The notes: generated from the letters alone by a model not told the origin. A stretch of DNA of 64,000 nt from an uncultured Burkholderiales bacterium (GCA_946480465.1 CAMLJY010000024.1:1-64000); one strand, 5' to 3'; positions 28,118 through 37,595 are shown, numbered from the stretch's first letter. Numbers and translations are program-made.

Positions 28118-28822
28118 ATGAAGACCAACTGGCAAGACATCGTCCTGTGCGGACTCTTCATCAGCGCGATTCTGGCTGGTTCGTTCGGCATCGCGTGGGT
28201 CATCCATCCTTTCACCGTTGCGTGGTTCAAGGCCTACCACGTGCTGGTCGACGCAGCGGCGATGGTCCTCGCCTACGGGCTGCTGTCGTCGCTGGTCGTC
28301 CGGGTCAGCCTGCGCATCAAGCCGATGCCCACGCGGAAGACGACGTACCGGATGGACGATCCGATTCTGACGTACTGGAAGTTTCTGACGATCCTCTACC
28401 GCCTCGGCCAGGCAGCGCTGTCCTGGTGCGTTCCGGTCTTTGCCAGGCCGGTGCTGGACGCCTTGTTCGGCGCGCGCATCGGCAAAGAAGCGGCCTTCGG
28501 CGGCACCATCGACGACCCGTACATGGTGAGCCTCGGTGATCGCGTGATCCTCGGCCATGGTTCGCTCGTGACGGGCAACTACATCGACAACGGCCAGCTG
28601 GTGTGCGGCACGGTCACGATCGGCAGCGGCGTCACCATCGGCGCGAACGCCCTCATCCTGCCCAACACGGTCATCGGCGATGGCGCCACGGTGGTAAGCG
28701 GCGCGGTCGTCGGTCCGGATGCAGTCATCAAGCCCGGCGAAGTCTGGCGCGGCAACCCGGCCCGGCCCTGGCTGGCCGCGCGGGCCCCGGCCGTCGCCGC
28801 CGCCTCCTCACCCGACGCCTGA
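28118..28822 (+). CDS. Membrane-anchored hexapeptide-repeat (LbH) acyltransferase
   Basis: A 234-residue protein with two N-terminal membrane segments (about residues 6-28 and 40-62), then left-handed beta-helix hexapeptide repeats: VTIGSGVTIGANALILPNTV, IGDGATVVSGAVVGPDAVI, GEVWRGNPARPW. Such enzymes transfer acetyl or other acyl groups to sugars or lipids. The ATG at 28118 has GGAGGAG upstream. It is alone on the plus strand, and its end overlaps the end of the convergent GT1 gene by 15 bases. It may acylate the product exported by the neighbouring ABC system or the exopolysaccharide; no direct evidence decides. Confidence 0.82.
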   Translation: MKTNWQDIVLCGLFISAILAGSFGIAWVIHPFTVAWFKAYHVLVDAAAMVLAYGLLSSLVVRVSLRIKPMPTRKTTYRMDDPILTYWKFLTILYRLGQAALSWCVPVFARPVLDALFGARIGKEAAFGGTIDDPYMVSLGDRVILGHGSLVTGNYIDNGQLVCGTVTIGSGVTIGANALILPNTVIGDGATVVSGAVVGPDAVIKPGEVWRGNPARPWLAARAPAVAAASSPDA

Positions 28823-30004
28823 CCGGAGCACCCGGGCAAGGCGCTCGGCCGCCGGTCCGGCAGACTGCAGCCGGTCGCCCAATTGCCGAGCGGCGCGCGC
28901 CGCATTGGGATCACCCAGGAGTTCGCGCACGGCCGAGCGCAGCGCATCGCCGGAGAGGCGGTCACTGCGAATGCAGCGGGCCGCACCGGCCTTGACCAGC
29001 GGGGCCATGTTCATGAACTGGTCCATGTTGCTGGGAATGCCCAACACCGGCCGCCCGAGGCACAGCGCCTGCTGCGTGGTCATGCTGCCGCCGTTGCAGA
29101 TCACCAGCGAGGAACGCGCGGTGGCCCGATCGCCAGGGAGATACGCCGCACAGTGAAAGTGGTCCGCCAGGTCCGCGGGCAGCGCGGCGCCGGCGGTCGA
29201 CGCGATGACGCGGACCGGCGCATCGCGCAGTGCCGACAGCACTTGCCCCAGCGCCTCGGCACTGCCCGAGCTGCCCAGCGTCACGTAGACGATGGGCCGG
29301 TCCTCGGGAAGCGTGTCCCACCATACCGGCTGGTCGATCGGCGGCGACCAGAGGACCGGGCCGAGGAAATGGTGCGTGGCCGGCATCGGGCGCATCGGGA
29401 AGAGCGCAGGGTCATCGGCATAGAGCACCGCGTCGGCTTCGGTATAGACGCGCCGCAATTCGCTGCCCACGCTCGGCAGCCCATGTTCGCGCAGCACCCT
29501 GTTCAGTGGCCGGCAGTGGGCGCGCATCGCGACACGGCTGCCCAACCCGAAGAGCGCCCGGGCGACGGGCAAGGGCAAGACCCGAGACAAGGGCAGTACC
29601 GGCATCGGGAATGGAAGATCGACCCAGGGACTCCAATAGGCATTGGTCAGGGTCAGGTAGGGCACCTTCGCCAGCCGGGCACTGACCGCGAGAGACAGGC
29701 GGAAATCTCCGAGCACGGCGTCCGGCCGGTGCCTGTCGATCAATGCAAGATCCGCCCGGACGTAGTCGCTCAACGTGGCGGCGGTGTACAGCGGCCGGCC
29801 TTGCGCCAGCGCTCGGGTGAACGCGGCCGGATCGATCGACTGGAGGGCATCGAAGCGGATGCCATCGGCCTCCACCCAGGCCCGCCGTTCGGGGGTGGTT
29901 GCAACGACGCAGTCGAAGCCCATGGGCGCCAGGTCGCGGGCGAGGGCGATCGGTCGGGCGACGTGGGCCAGCGTCACCGCCTCGGCCAGCATCAGGATGC
30001 GCAT
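28808..30004 (-). CDS. GT1-family (UGT/MGT-like) glycosyltransferase
   Basis: A 398-residue GT-B enzyme. MRILMLAEAVTLAHVARPIALARDL is a UDP-glycosyltransferase-type N-terminus with the His acceptor-base position. The C-terminal donor site reads LVICNGGSMTTQQALCLGRPVLGIPSNMDQ, an altered form of the HxGGxGT motif, so the donor may be unusual. GT1 enzymes glycosylate small or lipid acceptors rather than growing polysaccharide. ATG at 30004 is chosen because it begins the conserved start; the open frame continues to 30079 with no homology. No co-directional neighbour. Confidence 0.82.
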   Translation of the reverse strand: MRILMLAEAVTLAHVARPIALARDLAPMGFDCVVATTPERRAWVEADGIRFDALQSIDPAAFTRALAQGRPLYTAATLSDYVRADLALIDRHRPDAVLGDFRLSLAVSARLAKVPYLTLTNAYWSPWVDLPFPMPVLPLSRVLPLPVARALFGLGSRVAMRAHCRPLNRVLREHGLPSVGSELRRVYTEADAVLYADDPALFPMRPMPATHHFLGPVLWSPPIDQPVWWDTLPEDRPIVYVTLGSSGSAEALGQVLSALRDAPVRVIASTAGAALPADLADHFHCAAYLPGDRATARSSLVICNGGSMTTQQALCLGRPVLGIPSNMDQFMNMAPLVKAGAARCIRSDRLSGDALRSAVRELLGDPNAARAARQLGDRLQSAGPAAERLARVLRSGVG

Positions 30005-30110
30005 GGCCTGGGATCGTAGTGGAGCGCCGCGCTCAACACTGACCGTCGACAGTCGCCAAAGGAACGGTGCGCACGCCACGCCAACGTGGCTCGTGCCCGG
30101 ACACCAATGA

Positions 30111-30137
30111 AAAAGGGCTCCTTGACGGAGCCCTTTT
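30111..30137. terminator. Bidirectional rho-independent terminator
   Basis: AAAA-GGGCTCC-TTGAC-GGAGCCC-TTTT: a perfect 7-bp GC stem with a 5-base loop, extended by four A:T pairs, with a T-run on either strand. It lies 18 bases after the stop of the PEP-CTERM gene (minus strand) and is one of the clearest terminators in the window. Confidence 0.92.
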
Positions 30138-30155
30138 CAAATGTCGAGCAGCAGA

Positions 30156-30923
30156 TTACTGCTGGCGACGACGGCGCGAGGCGACGCCCAGACCGGCGAG
30201 CGCCAGGCCGACCAGAGCCAGCGAAGCAGGCTCGGGCACGACCGTCACCTGGTTCAGGCGCAGGTCGACTTCGAGCAGTTCACCCGAGACGATGCTCGAG
30301 AACAGCGTGACTTGCAGGGCACCGAGGTTCCCCCAATCCACACCCGAGCCGCCGCAGGTGGCGAAGGTGCCGCACAGCAGGAACGCGTCCAGCGGAATGT
30401 GCGACACGTAGCCCGGGAAGTTCGGGACCAGGTGCACGGTGGAGTCCAGGGTGATCGACGACCAGTTGCCGGCGTCCGTCCAGGCCTCGATGGTGAAGAC
30501 GAACGGGTGGTCGTTCGAGACGGTCAGCAGTTCGAACGAATCGGTGGCGGCATTGCCAACGAAGATGCCACCCAGGCCCGTGGTGTCAACGGTCTCGCCA
30601 GCGTTGGCGCCGTCCCACTTCACGACCGCATGGCCCGTGACGCCGGCGTCCGTGGACACCGACAGCAAGCCGCCGGAAATGGTGGTGCGCATGCCGTTGA
30701 AGTCGTCGCCAGACGACTTGAACGCACCGATGTCGCGGTAGCCGCCGAGGATGGAGGCCGCAGCGGCGCCGTTCTGCGCAAACACGCCGGAGGCGTCGCT
30801 GACCTCGTCACGGACGGACATGCCGCCAACGGGCTCGTTGAACAGGTCGATCGTCACGTCGGCGTGGGCGGCACCCGCCACCAGGCCAGCTGCGAGGACC
30901 ATCGCCTTGAGTAGTTGCTTCAT
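30156..30923 (-). CDS. PEP-CTERM sorting-domain protein (exosortase A substrate)
   Basis: A 255-residue secreted protein. The signal peptide MKQLLKAMVLAAGLVAGAAHA is followed by a Gly/Ser/Asp-rich beta-type body with one Cys pair (LLCGTFATCGG). Residues 229-255 form the PEP-CTERM tripartite signal: VPEPASLALV, hydrophobic segment, then SRRRRQQ. It should be cut by the exosortase A encoded at 10652-12217 and released to the extracellular matrix. In floc-forming betaproteobacteria such proteins join the exopolysaccharide. A GAGAGAGG ribosome site precedes the ATG. It is a monocistronic unit with its own sigma-54 promoter and terminator. The body has no recognisable domain. Confidence 0.95.
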   Translation of the reverse strand: MKQLLKAMVLAAGLVAGAAHADVTIDLFNEPVGGMSVRDEVSDASGVFAQNGAAAASILGGYRDIGAFKSSGDDFNGMRTTISGGLLSVSTDAGVTGHAVVKWDGANAGETVDTTGLGGIFVGNAATDSFELLTVSNDHPFVFTIEAWTDAGNWSSITLDSTVHLVPNFPGYVSHIPLDAFLLCGTFATCGGSGVDWGNLGALQVTLFSSIVSGELLEVDLRLNQVTVVPEPASLALVGLALAGLGVASRRRRQQ

Positions 30924-30985
30924 GGATAACCTCTCTCGATTAGGGATTCTTCAGCGGACACGACGGGGACCGCCTGCCCCACCAA

Positions 30986-31001
30986 AGCACCGAGCGTGCC
31001 A
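30986..31001 (-). promoter_or_regulatory. Sigma-54 promoter of the PEP-CTERM gene
   Basis: On the minus strand the sequence reads TGGCACGCTCGGTGCT, against the sigma-54 consensus TGGCAC-N5-TTGC(A/T). The -24 GG and -12 GC are present at exact spacing. Transcription would begin near 30975, about 50 bases before the ATG at 30923. Confidence 0.88.
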
Positions 31002-31050
31002 GCGACAAAAATACTAACCGCATCAACAAGTTGGGAACTCGGCCCCGAAA

Positions 31051-31078
31051 CGGATCGCGCCAGGTGTAAGGCGATCCG
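31051..31078. promoter_or_regulatory. Candidate PrsR upstream activator site
   Basis: A perfect 8-bp inverted repeat, CGGATCGC-N12-GCGATCCG, centred about 90 bases upstream of the predicted sigma-54 start of the PEP-CTERM gene. That is where enhancer-binding proteins usually bind. The remaining intergenic DNA up to 31263 also holds the prsR promoter; a TTGACA at 31174-31179 has no good -10 partner. Confidence 0.6.
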
Positions 31079-31263
31079 ACACCCCGAAAAGCAGAAGCAT
31101 CGAAGCGCGCAACGCGTAGGGCCCGCTCGGCGCGAAATATGCACGCGGACGTGCCGGGGCCACCTTGTGTGCGTTGACAATGTGGCTATCCTCGCCGCCA
31201 CCCACCCTCCCCCGCGCGAAGGTGGTTAGGACCCACTTCTCCGCACCGCGAGACCACTCTGCC

Positions 31264-32634
31264 ATGCGCTCCCTGGACGGCCCGCAACTCCTGATCGTCG
31301 AGGACGACGTGGCTCTGCAAAAGCAGATCCGCTGGTCCCTCGACCGATTCACCTCCGTGACCGCTCTTGACCGGGACTCGGCGCTGGCACAGTTCCGGCG
31401 CCACCGGACGCCGGTCGTCACCATGGACCTGGGCCTGCCGCCCGACCCGGACTCCGTCTCGGAAGGCTTCAAGCTGCTCGATGCGCTGCTGGACGCCGAC
31501 CCTGACGTCAAGGTCATCGTGCTGACCGGCCAGAACGACCGGGCGAACGCGCTGCGCGCGGTGGACCTCGGCGCCTACGATTTCATGGCCAAGCCCTTCG
31601 AGCCCGAGTTGCTGTCACTGACGATCGATCGTGCGCTGCGGCTGGCGGACTTGCAGGCGGAAAACCGCCGCCTGCAGGAGAGCAAAGGAGCGGACGGCAT
31701 GGCCGGTCTGCTGACGCGGGACCCGGAGATGCTGCGCATCGCGCGCCTCATCGAGCGTGTCGCCGCGGCCGACGCCACCGTGCTGCTGCTGGGCGAAAGC
31801 GGCACCGGCAAGGAGGTGCTCGCCCAGGCCCTGCACCGCGCCTCTGGGCGCAGCGGGCGCTTCGTGCCGATCAATTGCGCGGCCATCCCGGACACCCTGC
31901 TCGAAAGCGAGTTGTTCGGCTATGAGAAGGGCGCATTCACGGGCGCGGTGAAGACCACGCCCGGCAAGATCGAAAGCGCGGCCAACGGCACGCTGATGCT
32001 GGACGAAATCGGTGACCTGCCGCTTGCGCTTCAGGCCAAGCTGCTGCGCTTCCTGCAGCAGCGCACCGTCGAACGCATCGGCGGGCGCCAGGAGATCCCG
32101 GTGGACGTGCGCGTCGTCGGCGCGACCCACCAGGACCTGAAGGCAATGATCTCCGCCGGCACGTTCCGCGAGGATCTGTACTACCGCCTGGCGGAGATCG
32201 AGGTCCGCATCCCGCCGCTGCGCGAGCGGGTGGGCGACGCCGTGCTGCTGGCCCACGCGTTCCTGAACCGGTTCGCCGCGGAACAGCGGCGCGGCACGAT
32301 GGGCTTCAGCGACGACGCGATCCGCCTCATCGAGTCCAGCCCCTGGGAAGGCAACGTGCGCCAGCTGCTGAGCGCAGTGAAGCGGGCGGTCATCATGTCG
32401 GACGGGCGGCGCGTCACGAGCGAAGACCTGGGCCTGGCCATGCCGGCCGGCCAGGCCGGCTCGTCCGAAGAGGCGCCGGTGCTCGACCTGCGCCAGGTCC
32501 GAGAGGCCGCCGAGAAGCAGGCGGTGCTGACCGCGCTCGCTCGCACGAACAACAACGTGCTGCGCGCGGCCGAGCTGCTCGGTGTCAGCCGTCCGACCCT
32601 GTACGACCTGATGAACCGGCTGTCCATCAAATAA
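31264..32634 (+). CDS. prsR: PEP-CTERM-box sigma-54 response regulator PrsR
   Basis: A 456-residue NtrC-type activator. The receiver domain (residues 7-125) has its phospho-acceptor Asp55 in VVTMDLGLPP. The AAA+ domain has Walker A GESGTGKE at 177-184 and the sigma-54 contact loop GAFTGA at 223-228. The Fis-type helix-turn-helix at the C-terminus includes NNNVLRAAELLGVSRPTLYDLM. It should activate sigma-54 promoters of PEP-CTERM genes after phosphorylation by PrsK. The nearest candidate target is the divergent PEP-CTERM gene 340 bases away. ATG at 31264 begins the receiver domain; an open frame from 31165 adds unconserved sequence. Confidence 0.95.
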   Translation: MRSLDGPQLLIVEDDVALQKQIRWSLDRFTSVTALDRDSALAQFRRHRTPVVTMDLGLPPDPDSVSEGFKLLDALLDADPDVKVIVLTGQNDRANALRAVDLGAYDFMAKPFEPELLSLTIDRALRLADLQAENRRLQESKGADGMAGLLTRDPEMLRIARLIERVAAADATVLLLGESGTGKEVLAQALHRASGRSGRFVPINCAAIPDTLLESELFGYEKGAFTGAVKTTPGKIESAANGTLMLDEIGDLPLALQAKLLRFLQQRTVERIGGRQEIPVDVRVVGATHQDLKAMISAGTFREDLYYRLAEIEVRIPPLRERVGDAVLLAHAFLNRFAAEQRRGTMGFSDDAIRLIESSPWEGNVRQLLSAVKRAVIMSDGRRVTSEDLGLAMPAGQAGSSEEAPVLDLRQVREAAEKQAVLTALARTNNNVLRAAELLGVSRPTLYDLMNRLSIK

Positions 32635-32650
32635 CCGAACCGAGATCCCC

Positions 32651-35422
32651 GTGACGAGATCCCTCCCACGCGCCGCTGCCACGCTGGCGCTGCCCCTCCT
32701 GCTGCTGGCCTGCGGCGCCGATCCCACGGAACGCGAGCTGCTCGACTCGGCCAAGGCGCTGATCGCCAAGTCCGACGCCAGCGGTGCGCGCATCCAGCTG
32801 CAGAACGCGCTGCTGAAGAACCCCCAGTCGGCCGAGGCGCGCTTGCTGCTCGGCAAGCTGCTGCTCGATGCCGGCCAGCCGGAGCAGGCGGAGATCGAAC
32901 TGAAGAAGGCGCAGGACCTGGGCGCGCCTGCGGATCGCCTGATGCCGCTGCTGGCCCGCGCCACGCTTCAGCGGCATCCGCCGCAGAAGGTGATCGACCA
33001 ATTCGGCGCGGTGAACCTGCAAGACGCCGCCGCGGACGCCGAGTTGAAATCGGCCGTCGTCGTCGCATTGGCTCGCACCGGACAGCGCCCACGCGCCGAA
33101 GCGCTTGCGAAGGACGTGCTGGCGCGCGTGCCCGACAGTCCGCACATGCTGCTCACCCAGGCCCGGCTGCAGGCGGCGTCGGAAGGTGTCGACGCCTCGC
33201 TGGCCGCGGTCAAGAAAGTGCTGGAGCTCAACCCCGGGCTGGCCGAGGGCTGGCAGTTCCAAGGCGAGCTGCTGGCCTTTGGCAAGCGCGACCTCGACGG
33301 CGCGGTGACGTCGTTCGAGCGCTGGGTGGCCCTGCAACCCTCCAGCGCCTACGCGCATTCGACGCTGGTGGCCCTGCACTTCGCACGGCATGACGTGGCG
33401 GCCGCACGCAAGCAGCACGCGGCCATGGAGAAGGCCCTGCCGACGGCGCTGCAGACCCGCTACGTCGACGCGCAGGTGACCTTCGCCGAGAACAACTCCT
33501 TGCGCGCCCGAGAACTGGTCCAGGCCGTGCTGAAGGCCGCCCCCAAGGACGCGCGCCTGCTGCAGTTCGCCGGCACCATCGAAGCGCAGCTCAACTCGCC
33601 GTCGCAGGCCGCCGCCTACCTGAACAAGGCGCTGTCCCTGTCGCCGGACCTCGTCACCGCCAGGCGGCTGCTGGCCAAGACGAACCTGCGCATGGGGCAG
33701 GACGAGCGGGCCCTCGAGGTGCTTCGCCCCCTGCTCGGCCCCGAGTCGCGGGATGCGGAGGCCTTCACGCTGGCCGCGGAGGCGGCGCTGGCCGGCGGCG
33801 ACCTCAAGGCCGCGGAACTGCTGTTCGCCCGGGCCAAGGCACTGCAGCCGGAAGACGCCAAGGTGCGCACCGCGCTCGCCTTGACGCAACTGTCGAAGGG
33901 GCAGACGGAGGAAGGCGTCGCCGAGTTGAAGCGCATCGCCGCGGCGGACAAGGACGTCGTCGCCGACCTCGCGCTCATCAGCGCGCTGCTGCGCCGCAAC
34001 GACCTGGACGGCGCACTGAAGGCCATCGCTGCACTGGCGGTCAAGGAGCCGAAGAACCCGCGCACACCCCACATGCGGGGCCGGGTGCTGCTGATGAAGC
34101 GGGACCAGGCCGGCGCCCGCAAGAGCTTCGAGGACGCGCTGGCCCTCGACCCGGCGTTCTTCCCGGCCACGGCCAGCCTCGCGACCCTCGACTACACCTC
34201 GGGCAAGCCCGACGCCGCGCGCCAGCGACTCGAGGAGGTGCTGAAGGCCGATCCACGCCACCTGCAGGCCCTGATCAGCCTCGCGGACCTCGGCATCCGG
34301 CAGAAGGCGCCGCCTGCATCGAACGCCGAGTGGCTGAACAAGGCGATCGCAGCGCACCCGGGTGAAGCGACGCCGCGCCTGATGCTGGTGAACCTGTGGC
34401 TCGCGAATGGGGATCGCAAGCAGGCGCTCGAAGTGGCGCAGGCCGCCGTCGCGGCGATGCCGGACCAGCCGGCACTGCTCGATGCGCTGGGCCGCGCCCA
34501 GGTGGCCACGGGCGAACTGAACCAGGCGGTCGCCACCTTCGCCAAGCTCAGCACGTTGAAGTCCAGTTCGCCGCAACCGCTGCTGCGGCTGGCGGACGCT
34601 TACCGCGCCGCACGCAACGACGCATCGGCCGAGCAGGCGCTCAAGCGGGCGCTGGCTGTTTCGCCGCGCAACCTGGATGCGCAGCGCGGACTGATCATCA
34701 TGGCCCTGCGCGGCAAGCGGGTGAACGATGCGCTGGCGGTGGCGCGGCAGGTGCAGAAGGAACGCCCCGAAGAGGCCGTGGGCTACCTGCTCGAGGGCAA
34801 CATCCACGCCGAGGCCAAGAGTCCGGACGAGGCGATCAAGGCCTACCGGCGCGGACTGGAAAAGCCGGAGGGCCGCCTGCTCGCGATCCAGATCCACGAG
34901 ACGCTGCTGAAGCAGAAGCGAACGCCCGAGGCCGAGCAGTTCGTCGCTGAATGGCTGAAGAAGGATCCGAAGGACGCGCTCTTCCTGTTCCACCTCGGTA
35001 ATGTCGCGCTGCGCGCGGAAGACTGGGCCGCTGCCGAGAAGCGCTACACGCAGGTGGTGGAACTGCAGCCCAACAACCCCAAGGCGCTGAACAACCTGGC
35101 CTGGCTGAAGGTGAAGACCAAGCAGCCGGACGCCACGGCCTTTGCGGAGCGAGCGGTGGCGCTGGCGCCGCGCGACCCGCGCATGCTGGACACGCTGGCG
35201 CTGGCGCTCGGGCAGAGCGGACAAACCGCGCGCGCGATCGAGGTGGCGAAGTCCGCGGTGACCCTGTCGGGCAACGATGCCGGGCTGCGCCTCGCGCTGG
35301 CGCGCCTGCACGTGGCGGCGGGCCAGAAGCAGCAGGCGCGCGAACTGCTCGAGGAACTGGCCAAGCTCGGCGACAAGTTCGACAAGCAGCCCGAAGTGCA
35401 GAAGCTGCTCAAGGAGGTCTGA
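32651..35422 (+). CDS. prsT: XrtA/PEP-CTERM TPR-repeat lipoprotein PrsT
   Basis: A 923-residue lipoprotein. The signal peptide ends at Cys21 in LLLLACGAD. The rest is made of about twenty tetratricopeptide repeats (for example AEARLLLGKLLLDAGQPEQAEIELKKA and PNNPKALNNLAWLKVKTKQ). The length and repeat content match the PEP-CTERM system TPR lipoprotein family (PrsT). It begins with GTG 16 bases after prsR and is surely co-transcribed. It probably scaffolds the export or sorting complex in the periplasm, but no function is established. Confidence 0.93.
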   Translation: MTRSLPRAAATLALPLLLLACGADPTERELLDSAKALIAKSDASGARIQLQNALLKNPQSAEARLLLGKLLLDAGQPEQAEIELKKAQDLGAPADRLMPLLARATLQRHPPQKVIDQFGAVNLQDAAADAELKSAVVVALARTGQRPRAEALAKDVLARVPDSPHMLLTQARLQAASEGVDASLAAVKKVLELNPGLAEGWQFQGELLAFGKRDLDGAVTSFERWVALQPSSAYAHSTLVALHFARHDVAAARKQHAAMEKALPTALQTRYVDAQVTFAENNSLRARELVQAVLKAAPKDARLLQFAGTIEAQLNSPSQAAAYLNKALSLSPDLVTARRLLAKTNLRMGQDERALEVLRPLLGPESRDAEAFTLAAEAALAGGDLKAAELLFARAKALQPEDAKVRTALALTQLSKGQTEEGVAELKRIAAADKDVVADLALISALLRRNDLDGALKAIAALAVKEPKNPRTPHMRGRVLLMKRDQAGARKSFEDALALDPAFFPATASLATLDYTSGKPDAARQRLEEVLKADPRHLQALISLADLGIRQKAPPASNAEWLNKAIAAHPGEATPRLMLVNLWLANGDRKQALEVAQAAVAAMPDQPALLDALGRAQVATGELNQAVATFAKLSTLKSSSPQPLLRLADAYRAARNDASAEQALKRALAVSPRNLDAQRGLIIMALRGKRVNDALAVARQVQKERPEEAVGYLLEGNIHAEAKSPDEAIKAYRRGLEKPEGRLLAIQIHETLLKQKRTPEAEQFVAEWLKKDPKDALFLFHLGNVALRAEDWAAAEKRYTQVVELQPNNPKALNNLAWLKVKTKQPDATAFAERAVALAPRDPRMLDTLALALGQSGQTARAIEVAKSAVTLSGNDAGLRLALARLHVAAGQKQQARELLEELAKLGDKFDKQPEVQKLLKEV

Positions 35423-35479
35423 TCGCCGCTCCCGGCGCGCGTGCCGCGCCGCCTCGGGCCCGCGGTCGGAACGTGCGGC

Positions 35480-37555
35480 TCAGCTCTGCATCAGCGGCAT
35501 CAACATGCGCACGGTCGTGCCTCGGCCGACCTCGCTGTCCACCTCGATGCTGCCGCCGAGTTCCTTCACGTACTGGTGGCTCTCGTACGCGCCGATGCCC
35601 ATGCCGCTGGCCTTGGTGGTGTTGAAGGGACGATGCAGCTTGGTCTGCACGAACTCGGGCGTCATGCCCGCGCCGGTGTCTCGCACCTCGACCACGGCGC
35701 GGCCCGCGTCGCGGTAGAGCCGCACCAGCACCTGCCCGGAAGGCGGCGTCGCATCGAGCGCGTTCTGCACCACGTGGCCGATGACGCGCTCCAGCCGCGT
35801 CTCGTCGCCACGGGTGGCGACGGCGTCGATCACCTCCAGGTCCACCTGCCGCGCACTTCGGGCGGCAGCAGCGCCGATGCGCTGCAGCACCGCTTCCAGG
35901 TTCACCCCCAGTGATCCGCCGGCCTGGGCATGCCCTTCGCGCAGCTGCAGCATCATCTGGCGCATCTTTTCCAGCGAGTGCTGCACCGTCAGCATCATGT
36001 CCTGCTGGAACTCCGGGTTGTCGGCGTGGCGCTCGGCGTTCTTCATCATCAGCGACAGCTGCGTGACGATGTTCTTCAGGTCATGCACGACGAAGGCGGA
36101 CATGCGGTTGAAGGAGTCGAGCTTGCGCGACTCCATCAGCGCCTCGGTCGCACGGGTGTGGGCGAGGAAGGCAGCGGCCTGGCGCGCGGCGTTCTTGAGC
36201 AGGTCGCGCACTTCCCAGTCCAGGTCGAACGGCGTGCGCGACTTCATCAGGATCACGAAGCCCACGAGTTCGTCGGCAACGATCAGCGGAATGACCAGCC
36301 AGGCGCCGACGTGGGTCGACAGCCACACGGGCAACACGAGATCGCCGTAGAAGCGCGGCTGGTTCCGGAACTCCGCCAGGTCGACGATCCAGTCGCGCTC
36401 GCGCATGAAGCGGCACAACGCGCTGTCGGCGGGCTCGGCCTCGGTGCCGACCGGGGCATTCCAGCGCTCCGTCTGGATGAATCGCTCGCCGCTGGCATCG
36501 CGCGACCACAGGCTGCCCGCGGGGCTCTCGACCAGGTCGGCCAGCCCCTGGATCAGGGACAGGCCGACCTCCTGCGGGGAACCGCGGGACGAGAGCCGCG
36601 CGGTGAACCGAAGCCACTCCTGGCGGTAGTCGTAGCGGTAGCGGAAGAAGTGCTTGTTCAGGAACACGCGCAGCCGTGAGCGCAGCGTGCCCGACAGCAG
36701 CAGCAGCAGCAGCACCAGGCCGGCGGAGAACAGCAGGGCGATCTGCAGCGCCCTCCCCCAGCTGCCGCCGACATAACGAACGTAGTAGCCGGCCGCGGCA
36801 ACGAACAGCAGGTAGCCGCCGATCAGCAGCAGGGTCGCCGAGTAGAAGGCCGCGGCGCGCGAGACCCGCATCTTCTCGATCCACAGCTCGTGGCGGCGCG
36901 ACGCGATGACGAGCAGCGGCACCACCACCGCGTGCACCAGGCCGCGCGCGTCGAGCGAGCCCTGGTCGAAGCGGCCGAACATGATGGCTTCGGCGTACAG
37001 GTACAGATCGAACAGGAAGCCCACGCCCAGGGCCAGGCAGACGAGCTTGGCGTTCCAGCGCCCACCCTCCCGCTGGCCGCGGAACAGCTGCTCGATCAGC
37101 ACCAGGCCGAAGATGGCGACGCCCAGCGAGCTGGCCAGCACCGGCCGCGCCAGCGCTTCGCGCCAATCCGGGTTCACGACCACGGCCAGCCGCAGGCCCG
37201 CGGCCGCGGCGATGCTCAGCACCGCGATGCGCAGCAAGGTGCGGTGGGTGGAGGCCTTGTCCTGCTCCTCGCCGGGGCGCAGCAGGGCCAGCACGAAGCC
37301 GAACCAGAGGCCGCAGCGCAGCAGGTCGATGACCACGCCGGTGCCGGCCACTGCGAGCGAGCCGGTGAAGACCAGCGCCGTCTCGGTGGCGCCCCAGGCC
37401 GCGCTGGCCGCACTGGCCGCGAGCAGCCAGGCGTAGGCCGGTTCCCCGCTGCGCTTGGGCCAGCCCCAGCGCCGCAGCAGGTGCAGCGAGAAGCCGAAAT
37501 ACAGCAGCGCGGTGAGGGCGACCCCGGCCACGCCGGGGGCGAAGGCGGCGGTCAT
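35480..37555 (-). CDS. prsK: XrtA/PEP-CTERM histidine kinase PrsK
   Basis: A 691-residue sensor kinase. There are eight to ten N-terminal membrane segments in the first about 290 residues, then a GAF-like domain (about 310-460). The phospho-acceptor His491 lies in MSAFVVHDLKNIVTQ, and the ATPase domain has N-box NALDATP, DTGAGMTPEF and ASGMGIGAYESH. It is the cognate kinase of PrsR. The gene converges on prsT with 57 bases between. ATG at 37555 is chosen; a GTG two codons earlier is possible. The signal sensed is unknown. Confidence 0.94.
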   Translation of the reverse strand: MTAAFAPGVAGVALTALLYFGFSLHLLRRWGWPKRSGEPAYAWLLAASAASAAWGATETALVFTGSLAVAGTGVVIDLLRCGLWFGFVLALLRPGEEQDKASTHRTLLRIAVLSIAAAAGLRLAVVVNPDWREALARPVLASSLGVAIFGLVLIEQLFRGQREGGRWNAKLVCLALGVGFLFDLYLYAEAIMFGRFDQGSLDARGLVHAVVVPLLVIASRRHELWIEKMRVSRAAAFYSATLLLIGGYLLFVAAAGYYVRYVGGSWGRALQIALLFSAGLVLLLLLLSGTLRSRLRVFLNKHFFRYRYDYRQEWLRFTARLSSRGSPQEVGLSLIQGLADLVESPAGSLWSRDASGERFIQTERWNAPVGTEAEPADSALCRFMRERDWIVDLAEFRNQPRFYGDLVLPVWLSTHVGAWLVIPLIVADELVGFVILMKSRTPFDLDWEVRDLLKNAARQAAAFLAHTRATEALMESRKLDSFNRMSAFVVHDLKNIVTQLSLMMKNAERHADNPEFQQDMMLTVQHSLEKMRQMMLQLREGHAQAGGSLGVNLEAVLQRIGAAAARSARQVDLEVIDAVATRGDETRLERVIGHVVQNALDATPPSGQVLVRLYRDAGRAVVEVRDTGAGMTPEFVQTKLHRPFNTTKASGMGIGAYESHQYVKELGGSIEVDSEVGRGTTVRMLMPLMQS

Positions 37556-37595
37556 CGCCACGCGTCCGGCGCAGTGCCGGCCGCGGCCCCGGCGC

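Noticed and set aside
31174..31179. TTGACA upstream of prsR as a sigma-70 -35 box.
   Set aside because: At 16-18 bases downstream there is only GC-rich sequence with no acceptable -10.
32627..35311. An 894-codon open frame on the minus strand.
   Set aside because: It is antisense to prsT, which has a lipobox, TPR repeats and family homology; the minus frame has none.
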